From Bradyrhizobium sp. Ce-3 (GTDB taxonomy: Bacteria; Pseudomonadota; Alphaproteobacteria; Rhizobiales; Xanthobacteraceae), in contig NZ_BQUV01000006.1 in NCBI RefSeq assembly GCF_022835695.1, forward strand, positions 310,001 to 374,000: a stretch of DNA of 64,000 nt. Direction: 5' to 3'. Of this stretch, positions 17,862 through 26,747 are shown one piece after another. The position numbers and the translations under genes were made by a program. The notes beneath the pieces are model-generated. The model had not been told where the DNA came from. It saw only the letters and a program-made list of their open reading frames with translations, and did no database searches. Within the stretch, counting starts at the first letter, position 1. Each line of letters starts with the position of its first letter.

Positions 17862-18037
17862 TCGACCTTCAAAAGACACTTATCCGCGGCAGCGAGAAGA
17901 TCATTGGACATTACCAGTATCTCCTTGCTACCGCGACCTCGGAACGGGAGCGCGAGCAGTTTCGCCAGCGCATCAACGAAGAGCAGCGACTGCTCGATAA
18001 GCTTCGACAGACGGAGCAGCCCGCCCGCGCGGCGTGA
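17858..18037 (+). CDS. Small helical protein, 59 aa
   Basis: ATG 17858 overlaps the stop of the preceding gene (ATGA). Product MIDLQKTLIRGSEKIIGHYQYLLATATSERERE and EEQRLLDKL, an amphipathic coiled-coil-like chain. Translational coupling with the gene before is likely. Family unknown. Confidence 0.6.
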   Translation: MIDLQKTLIRGSEKIIGHYQYLLATATSEREREQFRQRINEEQRLLDKLRQTEQPARAA

Positions 18038-18054
18038 GAGGATGAGTTGGTTGC

Positions 18055-18241
18055 ATGACGGAGTTGAAGAGTTTGCCGCTGGATGAGGCCATCCGACTTC
18101 GCTGGGTCTTGCGGGATATCAGAGCCAGGCGCTTCATCGTCAGCCCGCTCGATCCGGCCGACGAAGCTCACCCAGATGGACTACATCGAAATCCGTGACA
18201 CGCTCCCCGTTCTGACGACCATGGGTATGGATGAGATTTGA
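18055..18241 (+). pseudogene. Frameshifted small gene
   Basis: MTELKSLPLDEAIRLRWVLRDIRARRFIVSPLDPAD is followed by a +1 shift at about 18160, after which the text continues TKLTQMDYIEIRDTLPVLTTMGMDEI. One indel separates two halves of a protein of about 61 residues. Confidence 0.6.
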
Positions 18242-18408
18242 AGAAACTAGCTCAGCATAGGTGGACTCGCTGAGTCAAAAGGGTGGTTGATAGGCCGACG
18301 ACCATCGTACCAAAGGGACTGAGCAGAATAGGCGTGGCTGTGACAATTATCGCTTTCTGCGAGCAAGAAGATTGACTTTGACGACCTACATGGGCTGGGA
18401 GGGTAAAA

Positions 18409-18630
18409 ATGTCTACCTATCTGCATACGCAAATCCGGCAGATGAAGCCGACGGAGATTACCCGCATTGTGACAGCTTACGAGCAAACCCTACATGCGCT
18501 CTGCGTCAAGGATCGCGATGACCCACTTACGGAAATGATCGCGAAGACAATCATCAAGGTCGCGCAGACCGATATCGCTGATCCTGCAGAGATTTCGGCG
18601 GAGGCGATCAAGCAATTAGAAGTCCGGTGA
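18409..18630 (+). CDS. Small conserved protein, 73 aa
   Basis: GTG/ATG choice: ATG 18409 follows GGGAGGGTAAAA. The chain MSTYLHTQIRQMKPTEITRIVTAYEQTLHALCVKDRDDPLTEMIAKTIIKVAQTDIADPAEIS is all helix. The 3' half has a decayed copy at 23110-23235. Function unknown. Confidence 0.65.
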   Translation: MSTYLHTQIRQMKPTEITRIVTAYEQTLHALCVKDRDDPLTEMIAKTIIKVAQTDIADPAEISAEAIKQLEVR

Positions 18631-18676
18631 CGGATGAGATATTCAAGGGAAGAGCGTCCCACATGATACTCACCGG

Positions 18677-18841
18677 CGCTGGGGTCTCGACGAATAAGCG
18701 CTCGTTCATCGTTTTGGAATTGCCGATGAAGATCGGGCTCTTGAGGTGGCACGGAGAATCGCTGAGCGCACGGGGCGTAAGGTGACGGTGCGTGATGCGA
18801 GCTGGGAAGAATTGATCACAATTCCGGGTGGGAAGAGGCAC
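18677..18841 (+). pseudogene. Remnant of a small gene
   Basis: The frame reads RWGLDE, TAA at 18694-18696, then HRFGIADEDRALEVARRIAERTGRKVTVRDASWEELITIPG to TGA 18841. The second part is protein-like (helix, then strand VTVRDA) but has no start codon after the TAA. Confidence 0.4.
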
Positions 18842-19025
18842 TGAGACCTTATGCGCGATGGCTCGGCTGATCGTAGTCCTCGGCCTCATTTCGTATCAAG
18901 AAAGGCAGCCTGGGCCGGCGACTGCGCCGCCATCTGTACTTGACATTGGGCAGCGACACGGCGGGGCATTTCCCATGCTGAGAACACCACGGCGGCCGCA
19001 CCGTGAGCAAACTTGGCGCCGTACC

Positions 19026-19187
19026 CTATTTCAGAGACGTGCTGATCGTGCTGAAAGTTCCGGAGAGCTTCGTTCCAACGCCCTTCACCGCCGAAATGAT
19101 CACAACGGCGATCCCCGCAGCGATCAGCCCATATTCGATAGCCGTCGCGGCAGTCTCGTCAGCCAGGAATTTTCGCAACATCTTCAT
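19026..19187 (-). CDS. Flp-type IVb pilin, 53 aa
   Basis: Minus-strand frame giving MKMLRKFLADETAATAIEYGLIAAGIAVVIISAVKGVGTKLSGTFSTISTSLK. This is a Flp/Fap pilin: basic leader, AxAIEYGLIAAGI core with the conserved Glu-Tyr, one hydrophobic helix and a short tail. The leader is normally cut by a CpaA-type prepilin peptidase and the pilin assembled by a Tad machine. No tad/cpa genes are in the window, so it is an orphan pilin copy. It is shorter than 60 codons and easily missed. Confidence 0.85.
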   Translation of the reverse strand: MKMLRKFLADETAATAIEYGLIAAGIAVVIISAVKGVGTKLSGTFSTISTSLK

Positions 19188-19664
19188 TCGCGCACGCTAG
19201 GGAGAATGAATTAAGCTCCTGTGAAGGCGCACACAAAGGGGCAACGCTCGCCAGTGGCAAATTCCTAACCATGGAATCGGCGCGGGTTGCCCGTCCGCAG
19301 CCGGCGTCCGTTCCCTACGAGGCAATGCCCCGCCGTGCGGCTAGGTAGGCGGGGCTTTTGGACGCAAGCGGGGCAAGCAGACAGGGGTTACGAAGCGGTC
19401 AAGCGGAACCGGGTCGTCAGGCCGCATGCGATAGCATGGAACCGTTCGGTGCGGCCGGAATCGATTCGAGTGCTTCGGTGGGTCGGACAGCGGGCGCTCC
19501 CGGCCCGCCGCCGGAGCCGCTCCGCAGAAGAACCAAATTGGGTCTCTCCGCAAAGTCATCGCCGCCAGTTTCTTAATCCTCGAACCTCACCCAAGGACCT
19601 CTGATGGACGGGCCGCAGACCCGGGGCCGTCCGCTGCCTAGCCAGGAGGTTAGGGTCTTATGAT
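19188..19664. other. Intergenic stretch, no supported gene
   Basis: Long plus-strand frames here are Arg/Pro-rich noise. An imperfect inverted repeat GGACGGGCC / GGCCGTCC lies near 19603-19632. Nothing else is seen. Confidence 0.35.
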
Positions 19665-20051
19665 CTACGGTGGCGGGCTCCCCGCGTTGAGAAGCTGGGA
19701 AACAGCGGTCACCAGTTGCGCAGGCGCGAACGGCTTGGTCAGCAGAATGCTGTTAGGGACACCGTGAGCGGTCCACTCTTCGGCGCTGTCGCCAGTCATG
19801 TAAACAATGGGGAACTCGGGGCGCATTTCTCTAACTTCGCGGGCAAGCTGCCAGCCGTCCATGACCTCGGGCCCGAGCCGGACATCGGTCACGAGGGCGC
19901 GGTATTGATCGCCAGCTTTTCGCAGGAAGCCCAATGCTTCCTCGCCGGACGAGATCATCACGCACCGAAAACCCGCCTCTTCAAGCGTTTCCTTCACGAA
20001 GCGCTGGACTAAGCATTCATCGTCAACCACGAGGACTTCGATCTGGTTCAA
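19665..20051 (-). CDS. Single-domain response regulator
   Basis: 128 residues, one CheY-like receiver domain: acidic pair VLVVDDE (D10, D11), phospho-acceptor D56 in ALVTDVRLG, the Thr of VYMTGDS and the Lys of LLTKPF. There is no output domain, so it signals by protein contact or serves in a phosphorelay. The sequence is like receivers of hybrid kinases (GWQLAREVREMRPEFPIVYMTG). It may partner a kinase elsewhere, such as the hybrid kinase at 24801-26711 (inference). Confidence 0.93.
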   Translation of the reverse strand: MNQIEVLVVDDECLVQRFVKETLEEAGFRCVMISSGEEALGFLRKAGDQYRALVTDVRLGPEVMDGWQLAREVREMRPEFPIVYMTGDSAEEWTAHGVPNSILLTKPFAPAQLVTAVSQLLNAGSPPP

Positions 20052-20215
20052 GGTCCATTTCTCTCTGCGTGAAACGACGCGCCGCCATCGCAGCGCCTGG
20101 ACTGACGCGGGCCGCGTGCTCGGTTCCTGTAAAAATGTTCAAAAGTGAACGCTTCGCAGGATCAAGAGCAGACCATCTTCGTTAGCAAAATGGTGGCAGA
20201 GGCACAAAAGGAAGG

Positions 20216-20413
20216 ATGGAAGCCATGGCAAACATGGCCGTCTCAGCGTCCGCTCACGCCCCTGATTCCCGTCCGGATTTAGAACCGGCGCACTGTCGGG
20301 CGATCTGTCGGGAGATCGGAGAGCGATTGCAGCATGACCTCAAGCCGGATGCTGCGCCAATGTCTCCCCGGCTGGAGAAGTTACTGCGCTGCCTCGACGA
20401 AGGCACACCCTGA
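20216..20413 (+). CDS. Small conserved hypothetical protein, 65 aa
   Basis: AAGGAAGG precedes ATG 20216 (a second ATG at 20225 is possible). The chain HCRAICREIGERLQHDLKPDAAPMSPRLEKLLRCLDE resembles short rhizobial proteins with CRAICDEIGERLR. Helical, soluble, function unknown. Confidence 0.55.
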   Translation: MEAMANMAVSASAHAPDSRPDLEPAHCRAICREIGERLQHDLKPDAAPMSPRLEKLLRCLDEGTP

Positions 20414-20658
20414 AAAGAAGAAGGTATGCGGAACGCAGTTCCCGGTCGATCCGGCGCTGGGGCGCTCGAACGGACACAACACCGAGAGTCTCGTCCTCGC
20501 TATCCTGGCCAATGGGCCACATCCCAAACAGGGATTGCTCGAACCTGGCTCGAGTGCTCCGGCTGTTGCTCAAGGATGTTGTTCGAACGAGCCGAACTGA
20601 TCGCTGCCCGCGCTGCCCGCGCTGACGTAGCGACCGTGAGAACTACTTTTGCGACACG

Positions 20659-20898
20659 CTAAGTTGCTTCGAACCGAATACCGACGCGATTCTCTTTTCG
20701 CCACACGATGCGGCATGGCAGCTGGGTGTCTGGGCCCATCACAAGCGTAAACCGATCTGGAATGCCGATAGGTGATGTTACGTCCAGTGCGGCCCCGGAC
20801 ATCGATAGATTACGCACAGTGCAATCGATTGCGCCACCACCGAACGAGATCGTGCCCGCTTTCAGCATCCGCCGTCGCTGTGCCGCTCGAAGTTCCAT
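20659..20898 (-). CDS. PilZ domain protein, 79 aa
   Basis: The start is set at ATG 20898 (MELRAAQRRRMLKAGTISFGGG). The layout is a PilZ c-di-GMP-binding domain: RxxxR-type basic N-terminus (RAAQRRR), DCTVRNLSMSGAALDV (the D/NxSxxG motif) and a C-terminal strand pair CRIVWRKENRVGIRFE. It is only the single domain. It lies next to a diguanylate cyclase on the opposite strand, so it could read that signal (inference). Confidence 0.88.
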   Translation of the reverse strand: MELRAAQRRRMLKAGTISFGGGAIDCTVRNLSMSGAALDVTSPIGIPDRFTLVMGPDTQLPCRIVWRKENRVGIRFEAT

Positions 20899-21122
20899 CA
20901 CCGACCGCGTCACGATCAAGGTACAGACGACAACGCGCGAAACTGCCGCCACGCAACGTTCTGTTCGAAAGGATAAACGGACTTGGTTAATGGGGCGTCA
21001 CCCGTCTCAAGACATTAAACGCGCCGTGATTACCAAGCGTTTACCCATCGCGCGCCGCTGCTGGGAGAACAATCCGGAATTAAGGACCTGTATGCGAGCG
21101 TGCTCGGAACGGAGCAACCCGG

Positions 21123-23033
21123 ATGCCACACAACCGCCGCGAACTCGGCAAGACCCGCCTGCCACTATGGACTGCGGGATTTGTGGCGTTTGCTTGCCTC
21201 GCCATTCTTGTGCTGAGCGGGTGGCGAGAGTGGGAATCCCGCCAAGTCGATCTGAGAAATGCGGAAGTGGACATGGCCAATCTCGCCAACTCGCTGACGC
21301 AGCACGCCGATGACACGTTCGAGTTGGCGGACACGATCCTCATCGGCATGGTTGACCGCATGGAGATCGGCGGAACGAGCCCGGGGGCGATCGCCAAGGT
21401 GCAGACGTTTCTCCAGTCCAGGAAGTACAACAGGAAGCGCATCCGCGGTATCTTCATCTACGATGAAACCGGGCGTTGGCTTGCGACCACTGAAGACGTC
21501 GATCTGGCCGACCTCAACAACAGCGACCGCGACTATTTCCAGCGCCATCGCGCGTCGGCCGACCGCGGGACCTTGATAGGTCGACCGGTCAAGAGCCGGT
21601 CGGGAGGCCAATGGATCATCACTGCGTCCCGCCGGTTCAATCATCCGGATGGCAGCTTCGCTGGCGTCGTGTTGACCAGCATCGACGTGGCCTATTTCAC
21701 GCAATTCTACCGGCGATTCGACATCGGCCCCAACGGCGCGGTATCGCTGTTGAGCGCCGACGGAATCATGCTGGCGCGCAGCGGCGACGACGAAGGCGCC
21801 TACGTCGGGCGCGACATGTCGACTTCGCCGCTTTTTCAGACGCTGCATCATCGCGCGGATGCCGGCGTCTACTATTTCAAATCTCCTCTCGACGGGCTGC
21901 AGCGGTTGAGCTTCTACCAGCTGAGCAAGCGTTATCCAATCCTGATCCTGGCGACGATGGCTCAGAACGACGCTTTGGCATCGTGGCGCCAGCAGGCAAT
22001 CGTCCACATGACCATCGTTGCCGGCCTGACCATATCGATTGGTCTGATCGGCTTTTGGCTGGTGCGCTACCTCTCTCAGCGGCAGCGCATGGCGACAGCC
22101 CTGATAGCCAAAGAGGCGGACTTCCGTCTGCTGGCTGAGCAATGTAGCGACGTCGTCATGCGCATCGGCTTGGACGAGCGAATTCTCTATGCATCGCCGT
22201 CATGCGCCCGTGTGTTCGGTTGGGACCCTGCCAAATTGCTCGGAACGCCGGCGCTTGCGGGAATCAATCCTGAGGACCGGCCGCGGCTGGAACAGGCGAT
22301 CGACGCCCTGAAGAGGGGAGAAGCCGAAGAGGCGCGGATCATTTACCGGACCCGCCATCGCGAGAAGAACTCGATCTGGGTCGAGACGGCACTGCGTGTC
22401 ACCCGCTCCTCCATGAGCAATGAGATCGACGGCGTGGTGGCGATCTCGCGCGACATGACGGAGCAGAAGGATCTGCAGGACAAGCTCGCCGCGCTTGCCA
22501 CTTCCGACGGCCTCACGGGCCTCGCCAACCGCCGGCACTTTGACGAGCGCCTCGCGGAGGAATGGGCGCGGGCGAAGCGCGACGGCACGCCGCTTTCGCT
22601 GTTTCTGATCGATGTCGATCATTTCAAGAAGTTCAATGATCAATACGGCCACCAGGCCGGCGATGCCTGCTTGCGCTCGCTGGCCCGGATTCTGGTTGCA
22701 CAGGTCCGGAGGCCGGCAGACCTTGCCGCGCGGTACGGTGGCGAGGAGTTCGCGCTGTTGCTGCCGAACACCGACGCCGACGGCTGTGTAGAGGTCGGCG
22801 AACGCGTGCGCGAGGCACTTCGCGAATTGGGCATGCTGCACGCGCTGAATCCGCCCTCCAGGCTCGTTACGGTGAGTCTGGGCGGTGCGACCAACAATCC
22901 CACTCAGAGTGTGGCCGGGGAGTCCCTTGTGGCGGCAGCCGACCGGGCGCTTTATGCCGCCAAGGAGGCCGGGCGCGATCGGCTGGTCATGTCTGGGCAG
23001 GTGGTCGCTTGGCCCGGCGCAAAGACCGCGTGA
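21123..23033 (+). CDS. Membrane sensor diguanylate cyclase (Cache-PAS-GGDEF)
   Basis: 636 residues. TM helix 1 at about 15-34, periplasmic Cache-type sensor at about 40-285 (GTLIGRPVKSRSGGQWIITASRRFN), TM helix 2 at about 295-315, PAS domain with a PAC tail at about 330-450, and GGDEF domain at about 455-630. The active-site loop is GGEEF (539-543), so synthesis of c-di-GMP from GTP is expected. The inhibitory I-site RxxD is present (RPAD, 530-533), five residues before the loop. The protein should sense an extracellular ligand at the inner membrane. No partner gene is adjacent on the same strand. Confidence 0.93.
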   Translation: MPHNRRELGKTRLPLWTAGFVAFACLAILVLSGWREWESRQVDLRNAEVDMANLANSLTQHADDTFELADTILIGMVDRMEIGGTSPGAIAKVQTFLQSRKYNRKRIRGIFIYDETGRWLATTEDVDLADLNNSDRDYFQRHRASADRGTLIGRPVKSRSGGQWIITASRRFNHPDGSFAGVVLTSIDVAYFTQFYRRFDIGPNGAVSLLSADGIMLARSGDDEGAYVGRDMSTSPLFQTLHHRADAGVYYFKSPLDGLQRLSFYQLSKRYPILILATMAQNDALASWRQQAIVHMTIVAGLTISIGLIGFWLVRYLSQRQRMATALIAKEADFRLLAEQCSDVVMRIGLDERILYASPSCARVFGWDPAKLLGTPALAGINPEDRPRLEQAIDALKRGEAEEARIIYRTRHREKNSIWVETALRVTRSSMSNEIDGVVAISRDMTEQKDLQDKLAALATSDGLTGLANRRHFDERLAEEWARAKRDGTPLSLFLIDVDHFKKFNDQYGHQAGDACLRSLARILVAQVRRPADLAARYGGEEFALLLPNTDADGCVEVGERVREALRELGMLHALNPPSRLVTVSLGGATNNPTQSVAGESLVAAADRALYAAKEAGRDRLVMSGQVVAWPGAKTA

Positions 23034-23109
23034 GTCCTGAGGTGCTCGTCCCTGACCAGGTGCTCGTTGGGGAAGTGGGTCTTACCCAATTGCGCGAACG
23101 ACTGAGGCG

Positions 23110-23235
23110 CAAGGGACGCTGGCTCACGGAAATGATCGCGAGACAATCATCAAGGGCCGCACTGACCGACATCGCTGATCCGGCGGCGGCTCCATCGATC
23201 AAGCAATTGGGAAATCCGGTAACGGATGAGATGAG
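23110..23235 (+). repeat. Decayed copy of part of the 18409-18630 gene
   Basis: The stretch GGAAATGATCGCGA, ATCATCAAG, GACCGA(C/T)ATCGCTGATCC and ATCAAGCAATT, then GGTAACGGATGAGAT, runs parallel to 18528-18642, giving LTEMIA, TDIADPA and IKQL in the product with indels between. Confidence 0.6.
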
Positions 23236-23302
23236 GGCTTGCCGCTCGTCAGATGTTGATGCGGCTCCTCGCGGAATGACCAGGCCGACGCGCAAGTAGC
23301 CC

Positions 23303-24019
23303 CTATGCCGGGCTTGTGTCGTCCTCGAGACTGTCAAATCCACCGAGCTCGACGATTTTTTCGAGATCGCCAAGTGTGACCACTCTTCGCTTCAAATCGA
23401 GGATGCCCTGGGAGCGGAAAGCCTGAAGGACCCGGTTGACATGCACGACGCTTAGTCCAAGTGCGTCGGCCAGCTTCGATTGCGTAACCGGAAAACTAAA
23501 CTGCTCGTTGGCTACCAATCCCATGGCTCCAAGTCGCTGGCGCAATTCCGCAATCAAATAGGCCAAGCGCCCCGACGCCGATCGCGTGCCCAGATTGACG
23601 ATCCACTGTCGGAATAACGCGGCGTCAACAAGCGTTTCCCGCCAAAGCGCCCGCGCCAATGCCGGACGGGTGACGAGGATTCGTTCAAGTGAATCATGAT
23701 TTATAAAGCCAAGCTGCGCTTTCGAGAGCGTCGTCAGGTCATGATCCATGCGCTTCAGCGGCAGGCCGTGGAGGTCGGGCATGTCGCCAGCAATGTGGAA
23801 AGACAGGATCTGCCGCTTCCCCTGTTCCGAAACCTTGGACCGGTAGGCGAAGCCGCTCAATATCACGCAGCACTGAGTACTGGGCTCCCCTTCGCGAATG
23901 ATGACCGAATCTTCCGGATAATTCTTCACCGGAGCCACGATCGATCTTAGCGCCGCGATATCTGCGTCAGGCAACTCGGAGTGCAACCGCAATTTGCGGA
24001 TCACCATCTCGATGGGCAT
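23303..24019 (-). CDS. Crp/Fnr family transcription regulator
   Basis: Start at ATG 24019 (MPIEMVIRKLRLHSELPDADI). About 238 residues: a cyclic-nucleotide-binding-like barrel at 10-130 (DSVIIREGEPSTQCCVILSGFAYRSK), a long helix, and a winged helix-turn-helix at 165-225 (VTQSKLADALGLSVVHVNRVLQAFRSQGIL). No Fnr-type cysteine cluster is seen. Rhizobia encode many such Crp-type regulators with unknown ligands, often acting in stress and low-oxygen control. Confidence 0.93.
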   Translation of the reverse strand: MPIEMVIRKLRLHSELPDADIAALRSIVAPVKNYPEDSVIIREGEPSTQCCVILSGFAYRSKVSEQGKRQILSFHIAGDMPDLHGLPLKRMDHDLTTLSKAQLGFINHDSLERILVTRPALARALWRETLVDAALFRQWIVNLGTRSASGRLAYLIAELRQRLGAMGLVANEQFSFPVTQSKLADALGLSVVHVNRVLQAFRSQGILDLKRRVVTLGDLEKIVELGGFDSLEDDTSPA

Positions 24020-24146
24020 CTCAGGGTTCCTTGAGAAGGCGTAAGGCGAGAAACAGTCCGCTGCCCGACCATACGCTTGGAACGAGCGCATATGTAATAA
24101 ATTGTTTCGCAGGGTTTACCGCAATGATCCGGATCTGCCATCCAAG

Positions 24147-24374
24147 ATGCTTTGTTATTTCTTTCATCTCTACCACGGTAAACGTTACGCCGATGAAACC
24201 GGCGTCGAACTTCCTGGCAAGGACGCTGCGTGGAAAGAGGCCACCTTCACCGCCGGACAACTCCTCCAGGACTTGGATGGCGCGCTCGTGCCGGGCCAGG
24301 AATGGCGACTGGAAGTAACCGATGAGGCGGAGAACCCAGTCTGCGTCATTCACGTTTTTGCCGAAAGGCACTGA
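24147..24374 (+). CDS. DUF6894-like small protein, 75 aa
   Basis: Start at ATG 24147 (MLCYFFHLYHGKRYADETGVELPG), with DAAWKEATFTAGQLLQDLDG and a terminal strand WRLEVTDEAENPVCVIHV. Same plan as the protein at 4965-5198, so it is a second, divergent DUF6894 member. Function unknown. Confidence 0.75.
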   Translation: MLCYFFHLYHGKRYADETGVELPGKDAAWKEATFTAGQLLQDLDGALVPGQEWRLEVTDEAENPVCVIHVFAERH

Positions 24375-24800
24375 TCGTCGCCCAAAGGACGACATCGGGC
24401 CACGGTTGACAAGGCTCTGGTCTCTGCCGCATTCACTCGTTGCTCTTATTTTGTATCCTTATGGCGGCTCGTCGCCACTTCAGAACGAACATGGCCACAC
24501 GCGCACCGCTGCGTTCGGTGATCCAAGCGCGCGCCGTGTTGGATCGTTGGGTAAGGTAAAGCTTGCTTAATTGGAACGTCAGGACGCAACATCTCTGCAT
24601 TCAAGCCCGATACAGTAGCCGAAAATGCGCAGCTCAGATTCAATTGGAAAGCCAGGCACGCAAAAGCAGTCGCTCTCACCCTTCTTTCGGAAATAGCGCT
24701 TGTCGCGCCCTCGATTCGATCTTCACAAGTGGCGTGGAGTTCTCGTGCCGCGTCACCGTTCATGAGGTAGGGTCTTTTCGAGCAATGCACTGGTAACCCA
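24375..24800. other. Intergenic stretch, no supported gene
   Basis: No frame on either strand combines a ribosome site with plausible composition. Nothing else is seen. Confidence 0.35.
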
Positions 24801-26711
24801 CTATCCGGGGTCAGGTAACGCGCCGGTTCTGCCGGCGAGCGACGTCCTCACTCCAGCCCTCGTGAGCGCCGCCATCAACTCGTCGGATCGGAATGGCTTC
24901 GTGAGCAGTTGGACTCCTCTTGCGACGGAGAAGCGTTTTCGAACATCCTCGTCGGCATAGCCGGTTGCGAGCACAATCGGTAGTTCGGGATACAAGGCGC
25001 GCAGCTCCGTAACCAACTCGTCGCCAGGTCGATCAGGTAATCCCAAATCGATGATAGCAGCCACCATATTCTCGATGCCCGATCCGGCCTTAGCAGAGGC
25101 CTCCTTGAAGTTGGTCGCGACATCGACCGCAAACCCGGCTTCCGCCAACATATCGGTGACGAGAAGATGCAGAAGAAACTCGTCTTCAACCAGGAGAACG
25201 CGGCCCGGATGTCGAACTCCACCGTCGAGCAATCCACGGATGCGAGTTCCGAGCGAAGCAAACGTAAATGGTTTGCTGAGCAACTCGATTTCTGGATCGA
25301 GCCTTCCCTCTCGAATGAGAATGTCGCCCGCGTAGGCCGTCGTGATAAGGGCTTTCAGTTCGGGACGCAGCGCCCGCGCACGATCTGCCAGCATCTTGCC
25401 GTTGATTTGGCCGGGAAGGCCCAGATCCGTGAACAATAATTGGATCCGTACCTCACTATTCAATAATTGCAGCGCAGCGGCCGCGTCGGCCGCTTCGAGC
25501 ACCGTATACCCGAGTTCACGCAGGCTACGCACGGTGGTGGCGCGTACATCCTCGTCATCTTCAACCGTGAGGATTGTCTCGCCGTCGCGCGCACGCGGGA
25601 CGGCCTCGAACTCGGACGACCGCTCGACGCCGGGTAGCGCCTGATCAGGCCGCATGATGGCCTTCGGAAGAAAAATATCGACCCTGGTCCCTACGTTGAG
25701 CTCGCTGGCAAGCCGAACATACCCGCCGCTCTGTTTGACGAAACCATAGATCTGGCTCAATCCAAGGCCTGTGCCCCGTCCATCGGGCTTGGTGGTGAAG
25801 AACGGTTCAAAGACGTGGCTAAGCACCTCTGGCGCCATACCTGTTCCGGTGTCGGCGACCGAAATCTTGACATGTGGCCTTTCTTCACCGTCGGCTTCGT
25901 CCGACTCGTCGCGCGTAAGATCGATGTTCTCGGTCGCGATCGTAAGTTCTCCGCCATCCGGCATCGCGTCACGCGCGTTGACGGCAAGGTTGAGGATCGT
26001 CGATTCCAACTCGGTCGGATCTACCTCGACCGGCCATAGCTCCGGCGGCACCTCGGTTCGCACGGCAATGCTCTCGCCTAACGTCCGCTGCAGCAAGTCC
26101 GTCATTCCGGCAATCAACTCGGAAAGGTCTACTCGGCGGAATTCCAGCGGCTTGCGCCTAGCGAAGGCGAGTAGTTTGCTGGTCAACTGTACAGCTTGCT
26201 GTGCTCCTCGGATCGCGTTGTCGAGCATGACCGTTAGCGCCCCATTGTCGCGAGCAGTCCGGCGCCGCGCAGCTTCGAGATTACCTAACACGACGGTGAG
26301 CAGATTGTTGAAGTCGTGCGCGATGCCAGCGGTAAGGCGCCCGACCGCCTCCATCTTTGCGGCGTGACGCATGCGATCTTCCATGGCGCGGCGTTCGGAC
26401 ACATCGCGAATGCTCGCCAGACGTGCTGGCTGACCATTCCAGCTGGTCTCTACGGTGCGGATTTCCGCATCCACCAGCCCGCCGCCGGGTTGATGGATCG
26501 CAATCTCGCTCATGTCGCCGACCACGATCGGTAATCCGATCGGCGAACCGATCAATGCGTCTGCCGGCTGACCAAACAGGCGCTCGGCTGCCGGATTAGC
26601 GAACAGCACTAGGCCACCTTCGTCGACGACGATGATGCCGTCAGCATTTTTCTCGATCAGGAATCGGATGTCCGATTGCTTGATATTGGAGCCGATGTCA
26701 GTTTCCGTCAT
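24801..26711 (-). CDS. Hybrid histidine kinase (PAS-HisKA-HATPase-REC-REC)
   Basis: About 636 residues from ATG 26711. PAS domain at 10-110 (IEKNADGIIVVDEGGLVLFANPAAERLFG), phospho-acceptor helix GIAHDFNNLLTVVLGNLE (His in the HDFNN-type box), HATPase with N box (ILNLAVNARDAMP), G1 (VADTGTGM) and G2 (GTGLGLS) motifs at 240-370, then two receivers: one with TVEDDED and FTDLGLPG, one with LVEDEF and IIDLGLPDRPG. There is no TM segment, so it senses in the cytoplasm. It lies 36 bases after kaiC in the same operon and is probably the output kinase of the Kai proteins (inference). Confidence 0.93.
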   Translation of the reverse strand: MTETDIGSNIKQSDIRFLIEKNADGIIVVDEGGLVLFANPAAERLFGQPADALIGSPIGLPIVVGDMSEIAIHQPGGGLVDAEIRTVETSWNGQPARLASIRDVSERRAMEDRMRHAAKMEAVGRLTAGIAHDFNNLLTVVLGNLEAARRRTARDNGALTVMLDNAIRGAQQAVQLTSKLLAFARRKPLEFRRVDLSELIAGMTDLLQRTLGESIAVRTEVPPELWPVEVDPTELESTILNLAVNARDAMPDGGELTIATENIDLTRDESDEADGEERPHVKISVADTGTGMAPEVLSHVFEPFFTTKPDGRGTGLGLSQIYGFVKQSGGYVRLASELNVGTRVDIFLPKAIMRPDQALPGVERSSEFEAVPRARDGETILTVEDDEDVRATTVRSLRELGYTVLEAADAAAALQLLNSEVRIQLLFTDLGLPGQINGKMLADRARALRPELKALITTAYAGDILIREGRLDPEIELLSKPFTFASLGTRIRGLLDGGVRHPGRVLLVEDEFLLHLLVTDMLAEAGFAVDVATNFKEASAKAGSGIENMVAAIIDLGLPDRPGDELVTELRALYPELPIVLATGYADEDVRKRFSVARGVQLLTKPFRSDELMAALTRAGVRTSLAGRTGALPDPG

Positions 26712-26747
26712 GCCCGTCTCACGCACTTTTGTGTTTCGTGCGCAAAG

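Noticed and set aside
21165-22841. Long minus-strand frames opposite the diguanylate cyclase
   Set aside because: Antisense of a full sensor-GGDEF gene; composition and lack of start signals show they are not real.
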